DNA of 28,356 bases from an uncultured Burkholderiales bacterium (lineage in GTDB: Bacteria; Pseudomonadota; Gammaproteobacteria; Burkholderiales; Burkholderiaceae_C): assembly GCA_937927685.1 (NCBI GenBank), contig CALBSC010000087.1:1-28356 (forward strand). The letters are read 5' to 3'. Below are positions 1 through 6,509 of this stretch, one piece after another; the stretch's first letter is position 1, and every line of letters begins with the position of its first letter. The position numbers were made by a program, and so were the translations under genes. The notes below the pieces were generated by a model. The model saw only the letters and a list, made by a program, of their open reading frames with translations, made no database searches and was not told the DNA's origin.

Positions 1-699
1 TTCCACCACGTCATAGACCGTTCGGGTCTTGTGTGCGTGGAGTTCATCAATACAGCCAAAGTGGATATTCAAGCCATCCAGCGTCGACCCTTCAGCCGAC
101 AAAGCCTCGAACTTGGATCCAGAGGCCAGTACGTGCATGTTGTGCGCGCCAACATTCACCGCAAACCGGTTCCGAAACCCAGGGCTTTGCCTCGCCATCG
201 TCTGAGCATCCCCAAAGACGATTCGCGCCTGATCCCGGGTTGTGGCCAGCGAATAGACCTCTGCCCCACCCTCTCCGTCAGCCGCCAGCATGTACAGCCC
301 AACCGCAGAGGACAGGGTTGACTTGGCGTTACCACGGGGAACCTCAATGTAGGAGCGGCGAAATCGGCGCTTGCCGTCCTGTTTGACCCAGCCGAACACA
401 GTGCTCAGGATGAACACCTGCCAGGGTTCGAGTTTGATCGGTTCTCCCGCCAGGGGGCCTTTGACATGCGGCAACCGCTCGATGAAGGCGCACAAGTTGT
501 CTGCCGGCCGATATGGCTGACCGCGTTTTGACTGCAACACCGGATTAAAGTTATACGGGCTGGACTTCTTTCTGAACTTGAATAAGTCATCCAGTTGACG
601 CTGACACGCCGCTCTCACCCATTTGCTGGTCAGGATGTCGCCTGATGTCACCTTCTCCGCATACTCTTTGGCAATGGCAGCGTACCTGGAGGGAGTCAT
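1..699 (-). CDS. terL: Phage terminase large subunit, N-terminal part (runs off the window)
   Basis: This is the ATPase/nuclease motor subunit that packages phage DNA into the prohead. The frame is open over the whole stretch from the ATG at 699 to base 1, giving 233 residues with no stop; the nuclease domain lies outside the window. Visible landmarks are an adenine-binding Q motif in LEPWQVFIL (residues 90-98), a Walker A variant PRGNAKST (121-128), a coupling region SLATTRDQA (about 150-157) and a Walker B with catalytic Glu in CIDELHAH (216-223). This set is typical of the Terminase_1 / P27-partner large subunits of HK97-like phages. An in-frame stop lies a short way upstream of the ATG with no other good start between. 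The small terminase is about 1 kb upstream instead of adjacent because a toxin-antitoxin cassette separates them. Confidence 0.93.
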   Translation of the reverse strand, partial: MTPSRYAAIAKEYAEKVTSGDILTSKWVRAACQRQLDDLFKFRKKSSPYNFNPVLQSKRGQPYRPADNLCAFIERLPHVKGPLAGEPIKLEPWQVFILSTVFGWVKQDGKRRFRRSYIEVPRGNAKSTLSSAVGLYMLAADGEGGAEVYSLATTRDQARIVFGDAQTMARQSPGFRNRFAVNVGAHNMHVLASGSKFEALSAEGSTLDGLNIHFGCIDELHAHKTRTVYDVVE

Positions 700-732
700 G
701 GGAAGGGGGAAACCTAATGCAACTATGCCTGT

Positions 733-761
733 TTGACGTTATTAACGTGATGCGGTAATAT
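733..761 (+). promoter_or_regulatory. Promoter and operator of higBA
   Basis: A strong sigma-70-type promoter: -35 TTGACG (733-738), 17-bp spacer, -10 TAATAT (756-761). A perfect 11-bp palindrome CGTTATTAACG (737-747) overlaps the -35 and the spacer and is the likely HigA operator. The predicted transcription start (about 767-769) coincides with the higB ATG at 769, so the higB message may be leaderless. Confidence 0.7.
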
Positions 762-768
762 CCGAACT

Positions 769-1050
769 ATGGCCATCCAGTCGTTTCGATGCCCCGACAC
801 CGAGTTGCTCTATAAGGGCAAGCGGGTAGCGAGGTGGGTCAACGTTGAGCGGGTGGCGTTGCGCAAACTGACGCAGCTTGCTGTGTCAATGCGGTTAGAG
901 GACTTGCGTATCCCCCCTGGTAATCGCTTGGAGCAGTTGCAGGGAGATCGATCGGGACAACACAGCATCCGCATCAATGATCAATGGCGGGTCTGTTTTG
1001 TTTGGGCTGACGATGGCGCCCATGATGTGGAAATCGTCGACTATCACTGA
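769..1050 (+). CDS. higB: HigB-type (RelE/ParE superfamily) toxin
   Basis: A 93-residue protein opening MAIQSFRCPDTELLYKG and containing VERVALRKLTQL, LRIPPGNRLEQL and a C-terminal RINDQWRVCF...VEIVDYH. This is the pattern of HigB/RelE-fold mRNA interferases; the family cleaves mRNA on the ribosome and is neutralised by its cognate HigA. Length and order (toxin first, antitoxin second) fit higBA loci. No Shine-Dalgarno can exist upstream if transcription begins at the predicted site, so leaderless or inefficient translation of the toxin is suggested. It lies opposite to the flanking terminase genes, as an independent cassette. Toxin activity is inferred from family membership only. Confidence 0.88.
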   Translation: MAIQSFRCPDTELLYKGKRVARWVNVERVALRKLTQLAVSMRLEDLRIPPGNRLEQLQGDRSGQHSIRINDQWRVCFVWADDGAHDVEIVDYH

Positions 1051-1062
1051 AGGAGAAGGACC

Positions 1063-1374
1063 ATGGCTGAACTCAAACCCGTCTCTCCTGGCGAAATGCT
1101 TCAGGAGGAATTTCTAAAGCCCCTTGGGCTGACCCCGTACCGTCTTGCCAAAGACATCGACGTTCCGGTCACCCGAATCTATGAGATCGTGGCTGGAAAG
1201 CGCGCGGTCTCTGCGGAAACAGATCTATTGCTCTGCCGTTACTTCGGTTTGAGCGATGGTTGGTGGCTTGCCTTACAGTCGCACCATGACACACGTATTG
1301 CACGTCGTGAACTAGGAAAGCGCCTGGCGAAAATCCCTCGCTGTCCACTGCTGGAAGAAGCCGCTACTCACTGA
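1063..1374 (+). CDS. higA: HigA-type antitoxin, XRE-family HTH
   Basis: A 103-residue helix-turn-helix protein with the HigA signature: SPGEMLQEEFLKPLGLTPYRLAKDI followed by VPVTRIYEIVAGKRAVSAETDLLLCRYFGLSDGWWLALQ. In the family it binds and neutralises HigB and represses the shared promoter. A good Shine-Dalgarno (AAGGAG) lies upstream of the ATG and 12 bp separate it from the higB stop, so the antitoxin should be translated more efficiently than the toxin. The promoter-overlapping palindrome at 737-747 is its probable binding site. Confidence 0.92.
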   Translation: MAELKPVSPGEMLQEEFLKPLGLTPYRLAKDIDVPVTRIYEIVAGKRAVSAETDLLLCRYFGLSDGWWLALQSHHDTRIARRELGKRLAKIPRCPLLEEAATH

Positions 1375-1480
1375 TCAGGGCAAACACTCACCCCTACCGT
1401 GGGTGGCGGTTGCGATAGATCAACCCACTGGTTTTTCGCTCCAAAACAATGGAGCCTCAACCTATCTCAGGGAGGTCACC

Positions 1481-1690
1481 ATGCCGCCACGATCTCAACA
1501 CTTCTGTTCCAGCAGGAACATCCAGGTGCCCATCAAGGATGGGCTGGAAAAATGCATCATGGAGAATCAATGCTTCAGCGACGATCCATGTCCCCTGCAG
1601 GCTCAATTCGACAAGCACTATGCGTGCACAGCGCATTCAGAGAAGATTCAGGAACGTTTGGCTTTCAACAAGCGGCAAGCGCTCAGTTGA
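1481..1690 (+). CDS. Small Cys-rich protein of unknown function
   Basis: A 69-residue ORF with a strong Shine-Dalgarno GGGAGGT (1470-1476) before its ATG, on the same strand as higBA and 106 bp downstream. It has five cysteines (positions 9, 25, 31, 37, 49), including KCIMENQCFSDDPC, a spacing that could bind a metal or form disulphides. A longer in-frame start at 1403 lacks an obvious ribosome site. It ends with an 8-bp convergent overlap with the small terminase. I do not recognise the family. It may be a third member of the higBA cassette or an unrelated phage accessory protein. The support is the ribosome site and protein-like composition. Confidence 0.55.
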   Translation: MPPRSQHFCSSRNIQVPIKDGLEKCIMENQCFSDDPCPLQAQFDKHYACTAHSEKIQERLAFNKRQALS

Positions 1691-2144
1691 CGATGTCGGA
1701 CCAAGGGTCAAGATCATCTTCGGCTGCCTCCATTGGCAGCACAACTCTTGATCGTGAAGCGGGAGTGAATCCCATCTCGGTTGCCGCTTTGGTCATGATC
1801 TGCGCCTGCTTGTTGGCGATCGCCAAGTAAGGTGACTGCATTGGCACGCCTGTGTTGGGCGCCTTGACCAGCAGACCCGTCTTGGCTATTCCCGCTTGAG
1901 CCTTCCGGTACAGATCCGCAGCACAAGCCCAAACCTCCAGCACTGACATATCGAGGCGCTTGAGCAATTGCGGAGGCGCACACTCCAAGGCATACCGCCA
2001 GGCTGCCTTGGCACCTTCTGGCATGTAGTCAGGCGGCTCAACCAACTCCCCAATCGGTTTGGGCTCACGGGTGTTGACTCGGCATTTCTGCAAAGTCCCC
2101 TTGAGCTGTTTGACTTGCGTCGGTAATGGCTTTCGTCCAACCAT
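1683..2144 (-). CDS. terS: Phage terminase small subunit, P27-like
   Basis: A 153-residue protein (start MVGRKPLPTQVKQLKGT) that fits the P27 family of small terminase subunits, which recognise phage DNA and recruit the large subunit. Supporting features are the basic N-terminus, PKPIGELVEPPDYMPEGAKAAWRYALE, a helical middle with LEVWACAADLYRKAQ, GLLVKAPNTGVPMQSPYLAIANKQ, and a closing FTPASRSRV, a common C-terminal feature of this family. An alternative start 16 codons upstream (2192) exists; neither has a clear ribosome site, and the MVGRK start matches how family members begin. Transcription is toward the large terminase, with the higBA cassette in between on the other strand. Confidence 0.85.
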   Translation of the reverse strand: MVGRKPLPTQVKQLKGTLQKCRVNTREPKPIGELVEPPDYMPEGAKAAWRYALECAPPQLLKRLDMSVLEVWACAADLYRKAQAGIAKTGLLVKAPNTGVPMQSPYLAIANKQAQIMTKAATEMGFTPASRSRVVLPMEAAEDDLDPWSDIVN

Positions 2145-2280
2145 GGATTCTTGTGTGTTTGAGTTTGAAATCAGTTTCGCCTGCGCAATCATCCAGGACG
2201 AGCTGCGTCAGTGCCCTGATCAACAGGGACAGAAATGATCAAGTGATTTATTGGAGCAAGCCTGAATAGACTTGCAGTTG

Positions 2281-2631
2281 CTAAGCCAGCTGCGTTTTGG
2301 CTAGCAGCGCGCCACGCTTATCAAAGTACTTGTGACCAGAATCGGTCAAAAAGATGAATTTGGTACGACGATTGCCATCCAAAAATTTCACCTGCACCAT
2401 CCCAGATGTAATCAAGTCCTGGAGCTTTCGATGGATCGTTGCAGGACTGGCAACCTGGACCAAAGCCATGACTTGCGTGACCGAATAGGGTGCACTCTTG
2501 AACTCTGCCAGTGTAATTTCCTCGAGCAGTCGAACCGAACTGTGACTGGCCTTCCCCATAGTCTGATAGTCCAACGCATGGCACAACGCCAAAAAGCGCA
2601 AATACGCTGAGCCATGCTTGGATTTTTTCAT
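2281..2631 (-). CDS. Winged-helix (MarR-like) transcriptional regulator
   Basis: A 116-residue protein with the layout of a single winged-helix domain: an N-terminal helix pair (SAYLRFLALCHAL, VRLLEEITLAEF), a helix-turn-helix in SVTQVMALVQVASPATIHRKLQDLITSGMVQVKF and a wing RRTKFIFLTDSGHKYFDKRG. The LTDSGHKYF segment is typical of MarR-type proteins. It sits between the HNH gene and the small terminase in the same direction, so it may control late or packaging genes; this is an inference. The ATG at 2631 has no good ribosome site but overlaps (ATGA) the stop of a possible 13-codon leader. Confidence 0.75.
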   Translation of the reverse strand: MKKSKHGSAYLRFLALCHALDYQTMGKASHSSVRLLEEITLAEFKSAPYSVTQVMALVQVASPATIHRKLQDLITSGMVQVKFLDGNRRTKFIFLTDSGHKYFDKRGALLAKTQLA

Positions 2632-2707
2632 GCGCGGATGATAGTTTTGAAGTGAATCGTAGAGGTCATTTCTGCGACAGCAGCAAAGAGTTAATCCTTC
2701 CGAGCTA

Positions 2708-2716
2708 CCCCCCCCC
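2708..2716. repeat. Nine-base C homopolymer in the HNH-regulator intergenic region
   Basis: A run of nine C residues (G on the transcribed strand) in the 178-bp gap between the HNH gene and the winged-helix gene, with further C-rich runs at about 2788-2800. Poly-G/C tracts can slip during replication, so this is a possible length-variable site affecting the leader of the regulator gene. No other feature is visible in this gap. Confidence 0.5.
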
Positions 2717-2809
2717 TTGTTTCAAATTGCACGCGCAAAAAAACAGGCAGGGGCGCGCATCTTTGCTGGCCGATCGTAGAGATTTGACCCCCCTCCCCCT
2801 ACCGTCTGC

Positions 2810-3190
2810 CTACCGGTTGCCGGCTGACCTGCAACGCGCCGTCTCAATCGCCGTTTTGCGGTTATGGCAGGGAATGCACAGCGGTTGAAGGTTATTGGTG
2901 TCAAACCTCCCACCACCTGCCTTCAAAGGGACCACATGGTCCACCACCCTGGCAGCAACCTCCGTACCCCGCTCAGCACACACCCTGCACAAGGGGTGCA
3001 ACCGCAGGAAGCTTGCCCGCAACTGCCGCCAATTACTGGATTGGTAGAAGCCCACCTCCGAATCAAAACTACGCCTGGCACGACCGTAATCACGATGTAC
3101 TGCCGTTTGATGCGGTGCACAAAACCCTGGCACGGCTAAAACTGCTGAACAACCCGGGTATCGGCAAGGTGTTGGGGCGCTTCTGGGCAT
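2810..3190 (-). CDS. HNH endonuclease, phage packaging-associated
   Basis: A 126-residue protein with an N-terminal Cys/His cluster (C9, C14, C24, H27) and a C-terminal HNH nuclease domain: LCRVCAERG (C68, C71), VVDHVVPLKAGG (catalytic His85 region), NNLQPLCIPCHNRKT (Asn100, C105, C108, H109). HNH proteins of this size commonly sit just upstream of phage terminase genes and are needed for specific cleavage of packaged DNA in HK97-like phages. The ATG at 3190 was chosen over one five codons upstream because AAGG (3197-3200) sits at good spacing before it. The gene order HNH, regulator, small terminase, large terminase supports the assignment. Confidence 0.88.
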   Translation of the reverse strand: MPRSAPTPCRYPGCSAVLAVPGFCAPHQTAVHRDYGRARRSFDSEVGFYQSSNWRQLRASFLRLHPLCRVCAERGTEVAARVVDHVVPLKAGGGRFDTNNLQPLCIPCHNRKTAIETARCRSAGNR

Positions 3191-3280
3191 ATCAAGCCTT
3201 ATCAAAATATGTGCGGTAGCGCACCTAAATGCATTGGCTTCTACCCAAATAAGAGTATCAATGTGCCATTCTTCAAAAAA

Positions 3281-3314
3281 ATTTTTTTTGACACCAGATG
3301 GCCATCTTGGTGTC
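3281..3314. promoter_or_regulatory. A7T8 tract and near-perfect hairpin in a divergent intergenic region
   Basis: The 199-bp gap between the HNH gene and the divergent gene at 3390 holds a symmetric A7T8 run (about 3275-3289) next to a 25-bp imperfect palindrome (3290-3314): arms GACACCA and TGGTGTC around the inner palindrome GATGGCCATC with one unpaired base. The T run does not follow the stem as in an intrinsic terminator in either direction, so an operator or bent-DNA control site for the divergent genes is more likely. A TTGACA at 3288-3293 could be a -35, but I see no good -10 at the right distance. Confidence 0.45.
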
Positions 3315-3389
3315 CACCCATCGGTTGAATTTAATTTCTGACGCGGAAGCTGAATGTAAACGTGTACTCAACAGATAAGGAACCTCCAT

Positions 3390-3776
3390 ATGATTCCTAC
3401 CACCACCAACCACTCCTGGGGATTTTGGGGAGCCATGGGGGAACTAGCCTCCAATGCTTGGCCAATTGCTGTCACTCGTATCGCAGCAGTCACGCAGCAA
3501 CCTGCCGAATTTGTTCAACTATTTTTGGATAGTCGACATGGCAGACATTTTGCAGACACGGTCCGCGTTGGCCTGGCCAACGACCATTGCCTCGAGGAAG
3601 CAATTGACGCCGCCATCCGACAATGGATGGATTGGAAAATCGACTCGGCAGCTCACGAACAGTACGGGATACCCAGAGGCTTTCCTCACCTGACCGGATT
3701 TGTACTTCACTGCGCCGCGTTCATGTCGGAGATGCCACCTGTGATTCAGGATCCCTCAACTCAGAGGCCTCACTGA
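3390..3776 (+). CDS. Conserved hypothetical protein of mobile elements
   Basis: A 128-residue protein starting MIPTTTNHSWGFWGAMGELA with SRHGRHFADTVRVGL, AIDAAIRQWMDWKI and YGIPRGFPHLTGFVLHC. I recall proteins with the NHSWGFWG opening and SRHGRHFADxV motif as conserved hypotheticals in proteobacterial mobile elements; the function is unknown to me. A good ribosome site (AAGGA) precedes the ATG. It is transcribed opposite to its neighbours and its last 56 bp overlap the 3' end of the convergent methyltransferase gene. No signal peptide or membrane segment is visible; it is probably cytoplasmic. Confidence 0.75.
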   Translation: MIPTTTNHSWGFWGAMGELASNAWPIAVTRIAAVTQQPAEFVQLFLDSRHGRHFADTVRVGLANDHCLEEAIDAAIRQWMDWKIDSAAHEQYGIPRGFPHLTGFVLHCAAFMSEMPPVIQDPSTQRPH

Positions 3777-5001
3777 AATCCAGGCCATCGCTCTCGCGCA
3801 CTGCCTTATTGCCAGTGTAATCCTCCCATCGCTTGATGATCACGTCTGCGAACTTCGGATCGAGTTCAATCAAACGAGCGTGACGGTTGGTCTTTTCGCA
3901 GGCAATCAAGGTGCTGCCGGAGCCACCAAAGAGATCGAGCACAATGTCCCGACTCTTGGATGAGTTCTTGATGGCTCGCTCGACCAACTCGACTGGCTTC
4001 ATGGTCGGGTGCAGATCATTGACCCTCGGTTTGTTGTAGTTCCAAATGTCCGACTGATCCCGGTCACCGCACCAGAAGTGATCAGTGCCCTGCTTCCAAC
4101 CGTACAGGATGGGCTCATACTGGCGCTGATAGTCGGCCCGACCAAGCGTAAAGGCGTTCTTGGCCCAGATGATGAACGTGGACCACTTGCCCCCGGCGTC
4201 AATCCAGGCCTTTTGCAGAGTGTGCAGCTCTGAAGAGCTCATGCACACGTAGCAGGCGCCCTTGGTCACCAGCATTAGATTCAGGCAGGCGTCGTACAGG
4301 AATTGGTAGAACCCGTCGCCCAATGCGTCATTGAGAATCCTTCGGTCCTTGCCCCGCATCTTGTCCTTGGCGTTGTTGCCATAGTCCACGTTGTACGGCG
4401 GATCCGTGAATGCCATGTCTGCCAGCTGGCCATCCATCAGCCGCTCAACATCCGAGAGCACGGTGGAGTCACCACACAGGAGACGATGGTTTCCCAGAAT
4501 CCACAGGTCGCCTGGCTTGGATACCGGATCCACAGGGGGCTCCGGGACTGCATCGTCCTCAGTCAAGCCGCCGCCATCATCGGCACCGTTCAAGAGCCGC
4601 TCAAGCTCTTCCTCACCAAAGCCAAGGCTTCCCAGATCCACCTGCGCTTCCTGCAGTTCCTGCAATTCCAGGGTCAGGAGACCGTCATCCCAGCCTGCAT
4701 TCATGGCGATGCGGTTGTCGGCCAGGATGTACGCCTTCTTTTGCGTCTCGCTCAGGTGAGCGAGCTCGATCACCGGGACATCCTTCAAACCGATCTTTCT
4801 TGCCGCAGCCAGTCGCCCATGCCCTGCGATCACACCATGCTCGCCATCGGTGAGGATCGGATTGGTGAAGCCAAACTCCACGATGGAAGCCGCAATCAGG
4901 GCCACTTGCTCATCGCTGTGGGTACGGGCATTGCGCGCGTACGGAATCAGGCTATCGAGCGAGGTCATTCGCACTTCAGGTCGAAGGGTTGCGTTGTTCA
5001 T
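3721..5001 (-). CDS. ParB-N domain / N4-N6 DNA methyltransferase fusion
   Basis: A 426-residue two-domain protein. The N-terminal part (about residues 10-100) is ParB/Srx-like: DSLIPYARNARTHSDEQVALIAASI, FGFTNPILTD, VIAGHGRLAAARKIG, VPVIEL. The C-terminal half is a DNA methyltransferase of the DNA adenine-N6 / cytosine-N4 type: catalytic FTDPPYNVDYG, then LHPTMKPVELVERAI and the AdoMet-binding VLDLFGGSGSTLIACE near the C-terminus (order beta-class-like). Such fusions are common in prophages, where methylation is thought to protect phage DNA from host restriction or to alter gene control. No restriction enzyme is adjacent, so it looks like an orphan methylase. The ATG at 5001 (MNNATLRPEV) is preferred to a start 30 codons upstream, which would read into the opposing gene's region. 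Confidence 0.93.
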   Translation of the reverse strand: MNNATLRPEVRMTSLDSLIPYARNARTHSDEQVALIAASIVEFGFTNPILTDGEHGVIAGHGRLAAARKIGLKDVPVIELAHLSETQKKAYILADNRIAMNAGWDDGLLTLELQELQEAQVDLGSLGFGEEELERLLNGADDGGGLTEDDAVPEPPVDPVSKPGDLWILGNHRLLCGDSTVLSDVERLMDGQLADMAFTDPPYNVDYGNNAKDKMRGKDRRILNDALGDGFYQFLYDACLNLMLVTKGACYVCMSSSELHTLQKAWIDAGGKWSTFIIWAKNAFTLGRADYQRQYEPILYGWKQGTDHFWCGDRDQSDIWNYNKPRVNDLHPTMKPVELVERAIKNSSKSRDIVLDLFGGSGSTLIACEKTNRHARLIELDPKFADVIIKRWEDYTGNKAVRESDGLDFSEASELRDPESQVASPT

Positions 5002-5035
5002 GAGTTCTTTAGAATGCCTGTCAGAAAGACTGGCA

Positions 5036-5266
5036 ATGACAATCGAAGTAAAGCAAGGCGTCCTCGCCCGAAAGTTGAGCAAGGAATTCAAGGATGAGGG
5101 GTTTGCCCCCCTGAATGCGGGGACCTACGAGATCGCAGGAGCAATCGAAAACGGCTACCTGCCCATCCGCGTGACTGAGTCAAAAATCGTTCACATCCCG
5201 CTGGACAAGCTCCAGGAATATGTGAAACAGAACCTGGTGGTGATCAACCCGTCTGAAAGACACTGA
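5036..5266 (+). CDS. Small hypothetical protein, divergent from the methyltransferase
   Basis: A 76-residue ORF starting MTIEVKQGVLARKLSKEF, with LNAGTYEIAGAIENGYLPIRV and a C-terminal LDKLQEYVKQNLVVI. Composition is protein-like (balanced charges, hydrophobic periodicity) and it lies outside other genes, only 34 bp from the divergent methyltransferase start. The ribosome site is weak (GAAAG). I do not recognise a family. The alternative upstream start at 4850 would lie inside the methyltransferase gene and adds improbable sequence. It could be a small regulator or anti-restriction protein, but nothing in the sequence settles that. Confidence 0.55.
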   Translation: MTIEVKQGVLARKLSKEFKDEGFAPLNAGTYEIAGAIENGYLPIRVTESKIVHIPLDKLQEYVKQNLVVINPSERH

Positions 5267-5377
5267 ATCCCAGGGTATCGAGAATTTATCTGTTTTTGGG
5301 GCAAAGTGCGACACACCTGTTTTCCAGTCGCATTGCAGATCGTTGCAGACTGGCGTAACTGCTCCGAGAACGACAGA

Positions 5378-5397
5378 AATATTGCCCAATATTGCCC
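5378..5397. repeat. Perfect tandem 10-bp repeat AATATTGCCC x2
   Basis: Two exact adjacent copies (5378-5387 and 5388-5397), followed by a degenerate third (AACGCTGCC), in the 175-bp gap between the plus-strand small gene ending at 5266 and the DUF6362-like gene ending at 5442. A 10-bp period matches one helical turn, so protein binding on one face is conceivable. Nothing else is recognisable in this gap. Confidence 0.5.
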
Positions 5398-5441
5398 AAC
5401 GCTGCCATCGGGCTTATTGCGCAACACTCCCATCGATCCTT

Positions 5442-5816
5442 TCATGACTGCAGCCGGTGAATCACCTGCAGCATGGCGTACTGCCAGTGCCGCTGCGCGG
5501 TGCGAGAGCAAAACCCGAATCGCACCCCGATGTCCCGCCAGGGATAGCGCCTCGCGCGCATCCACACCAGCATGCGTTGATCCAGACTCAGCCACTGCAC
5601 CCATCGCATGACCTCGAGCATTTCCTCAATTTCCTGGGGCGTTGGCGGCATCTGCAGGTAGCGGCGTTCCTCAAGGAGCACGCGCTCGCCCGCCGAGTGC
5701 TTGATCTCTGGCCAGTAGCTCACATAGCCGAGCTTGCGCTGTGCGGGCAGACGGTACGCTGTGCGCGCAGCCTGCCTGAAGCGTTCGCCGATGTTGTCGA
5801 TCGTGTACTCATCCAC
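5442..5816 (-). CDS. DUF6362-like phage protein with C-terminal HTH
   Basis: A 124-residue protein beginning (V/M)DEYTIDNIGERFRQAARTAYRLPAQR, which matches how I recall DUF6362 proteins starting, with MRWVQWLSLDQRMLVWMRARRYPWRDIGVRFGFCSRTAQRHWQYAMLQV at the end. The last segment reads as a helix-turn-helix. The GTG at 5816 is chosen over TTG 5867 and ATG 5843 because an AAGGGGG ribosome site precedes it, it overlaps the upstream gene's stop by a few bases, and the N-terminus then fits the family. It is the last gene of the early operon. A DNA-binding or late-control role is possible but unproven. Confidence 0.78.
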   Translation of the reverse strand: MDEYTIDNIGERFRQAARTAYRLPAQRKLGYVSYWPEIKHSAGERVLLEERRYLQMPPTPQEIEEMLEVMRWVQWLSLDQRMLVWMRARRYPWRDIGVRFGFCSRTAQRHWQYAMLQVIHRLQS

Positions 5817-6024
5817 TTTGGCCCCCTTTGCACTTGAAGCCATAGAGCCGGTTTCCAATGCGCTCAATGAGCTGGCGCTCCAGGTAGTCGAGCCGTTGAT
5901 CGGCGGGCGAGATCACCAGCAGTTGCTCGTTTCGCCAGCCCTCGCGCTTGGTGCGCTCAACGTCCAGAGTCACAGGCTGCATGCGACCCAAGGGGGATGG
6001 ATAGCGGTGTTGTGGGATCTTCAT
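5809..6024 (-). CDS. Small phage protein of unknown function
   Basis: A 71-residue basic protein (MKIPQHRYPSPLGRMQPV, ERTKREGWRNEQLLVIS, DQRLDYLERQLIERIGNRLYG). A very strong ribosome site GGAGGTG sits five bases before the ATG at 6024, which is why the longer frame starting at 6099 is rejected. It overlaps the DUF6362-like gene downstream and lies immediately after the RuvC-like gene, so it is part of the early operon. No domain is recognised; the middle could form a short amphipathic helix. Confidence 0.72.
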   Translation of the reverse strand: MKIPQHRYPSPLGRMQPVTLDVERTKREGWRNEQLLVISPADQRLDYLERQLIERIGNRLYGFKCKGGQSG

Positions 6025-6025
6025 G

Positions 6026-6499
6026 TCACACCTCCCCATCCATCTCGGCGGCGAGTCGCAGTAAAGCGATGGCATCGGCCTCGTTGTCATCGGTGACATG
6101 GAATCCGAGCCGCCCCACTGCTTGGATCACTTCCTCCTTGCTGGCATTGCCCTTGCCACTCACATGCCGTTTGATCGTGCCCACGGGCACCCCCTCGTAG
6201 GGTATCTGGTGGTGCTCGCACCAGCTGGTAAGCGTTGCCAAGAGACCGCCGTAGATGTGGGCAGCGTCCACTCCGAGATGACGTCGCACCTCTTCGAAGT
6301 ACACGGCATCGAGTCCACGCTCGGTGCTACCCTTGATTTCTGCGAGCCAGCGCTTGAACCGCAGGAATCGCATGCCCCCGCCTTCGAAGCGCTGTGGCTT
6401 GAAGCTCACGAAACCGTGCGTGGTGTTGCCTGCCAGGTCGCGCAGCGCCCATCCCGTGGTTGTGCCCAGATCCAGGGCCAGAATCGTTCTGTGTGTCAT
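6026..6499 (-). CDS. RuvC-like Holliday-junction resolvase of phage type
   Basis: A 157-residue protein with the RNase H-fold layout of RuvC: opening MTHRTILALDLGTTTGWAL (first acidic Asp in LALDLG), VYFEEVRRH (second acidic pair), VPVGTIKRHVSGKGNASKEEVIQAV (the conserved Lys-rich stretch before the last catalytic region) and DDNEADAIALLRLA (final Asp pair). Such enzymes resolve four-way junctions formed during phage replication and recombination before packaging. AAGGA precedes the ATG at 6499; the longer 194-residue reading would run through the repeat region and is rejected. The partner genes (primase-helicase, Sak4-like ATPase, Cas4-like nuclease) support a role in DNA processing. Confidence 0.88.
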   Translation of the reverse strand: MTHRTILALDLGTTTGWALRDLAGNTTHGFVSFKPQRFEGGGMRFLRFKRWLAEIKGSTERGLDAVYFEEVRRHLGVDAAHIYGGLLATLTSWCEHHQIPYEGVPVGTIKRHVSGKGNASKEEVIQAVGRLGFHVTDDNEADAIALLRLAAEMDGEV

Positions 6500-6509
6500 A
6501 TACGTCCTT

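Noticed and set aside
1389..1405. CACCC/GGGTG hairpin after higA as a terminator
   Set aside because: Only a five-pair stem and no following T run; too weak to call.
1399..1830. 143-aa plus-strand ORF
   Set aside because: It overlaps most of the Cys-rich ORF in another frame and the small terminase on the other strand; no ribosome site and no domain.
4303..5097. 264-aa plus-strand ORF opposite the methyltransferase
   Set aside because: Antisense shadow of a clearly real methyltransferase gene, with unlikely composition.
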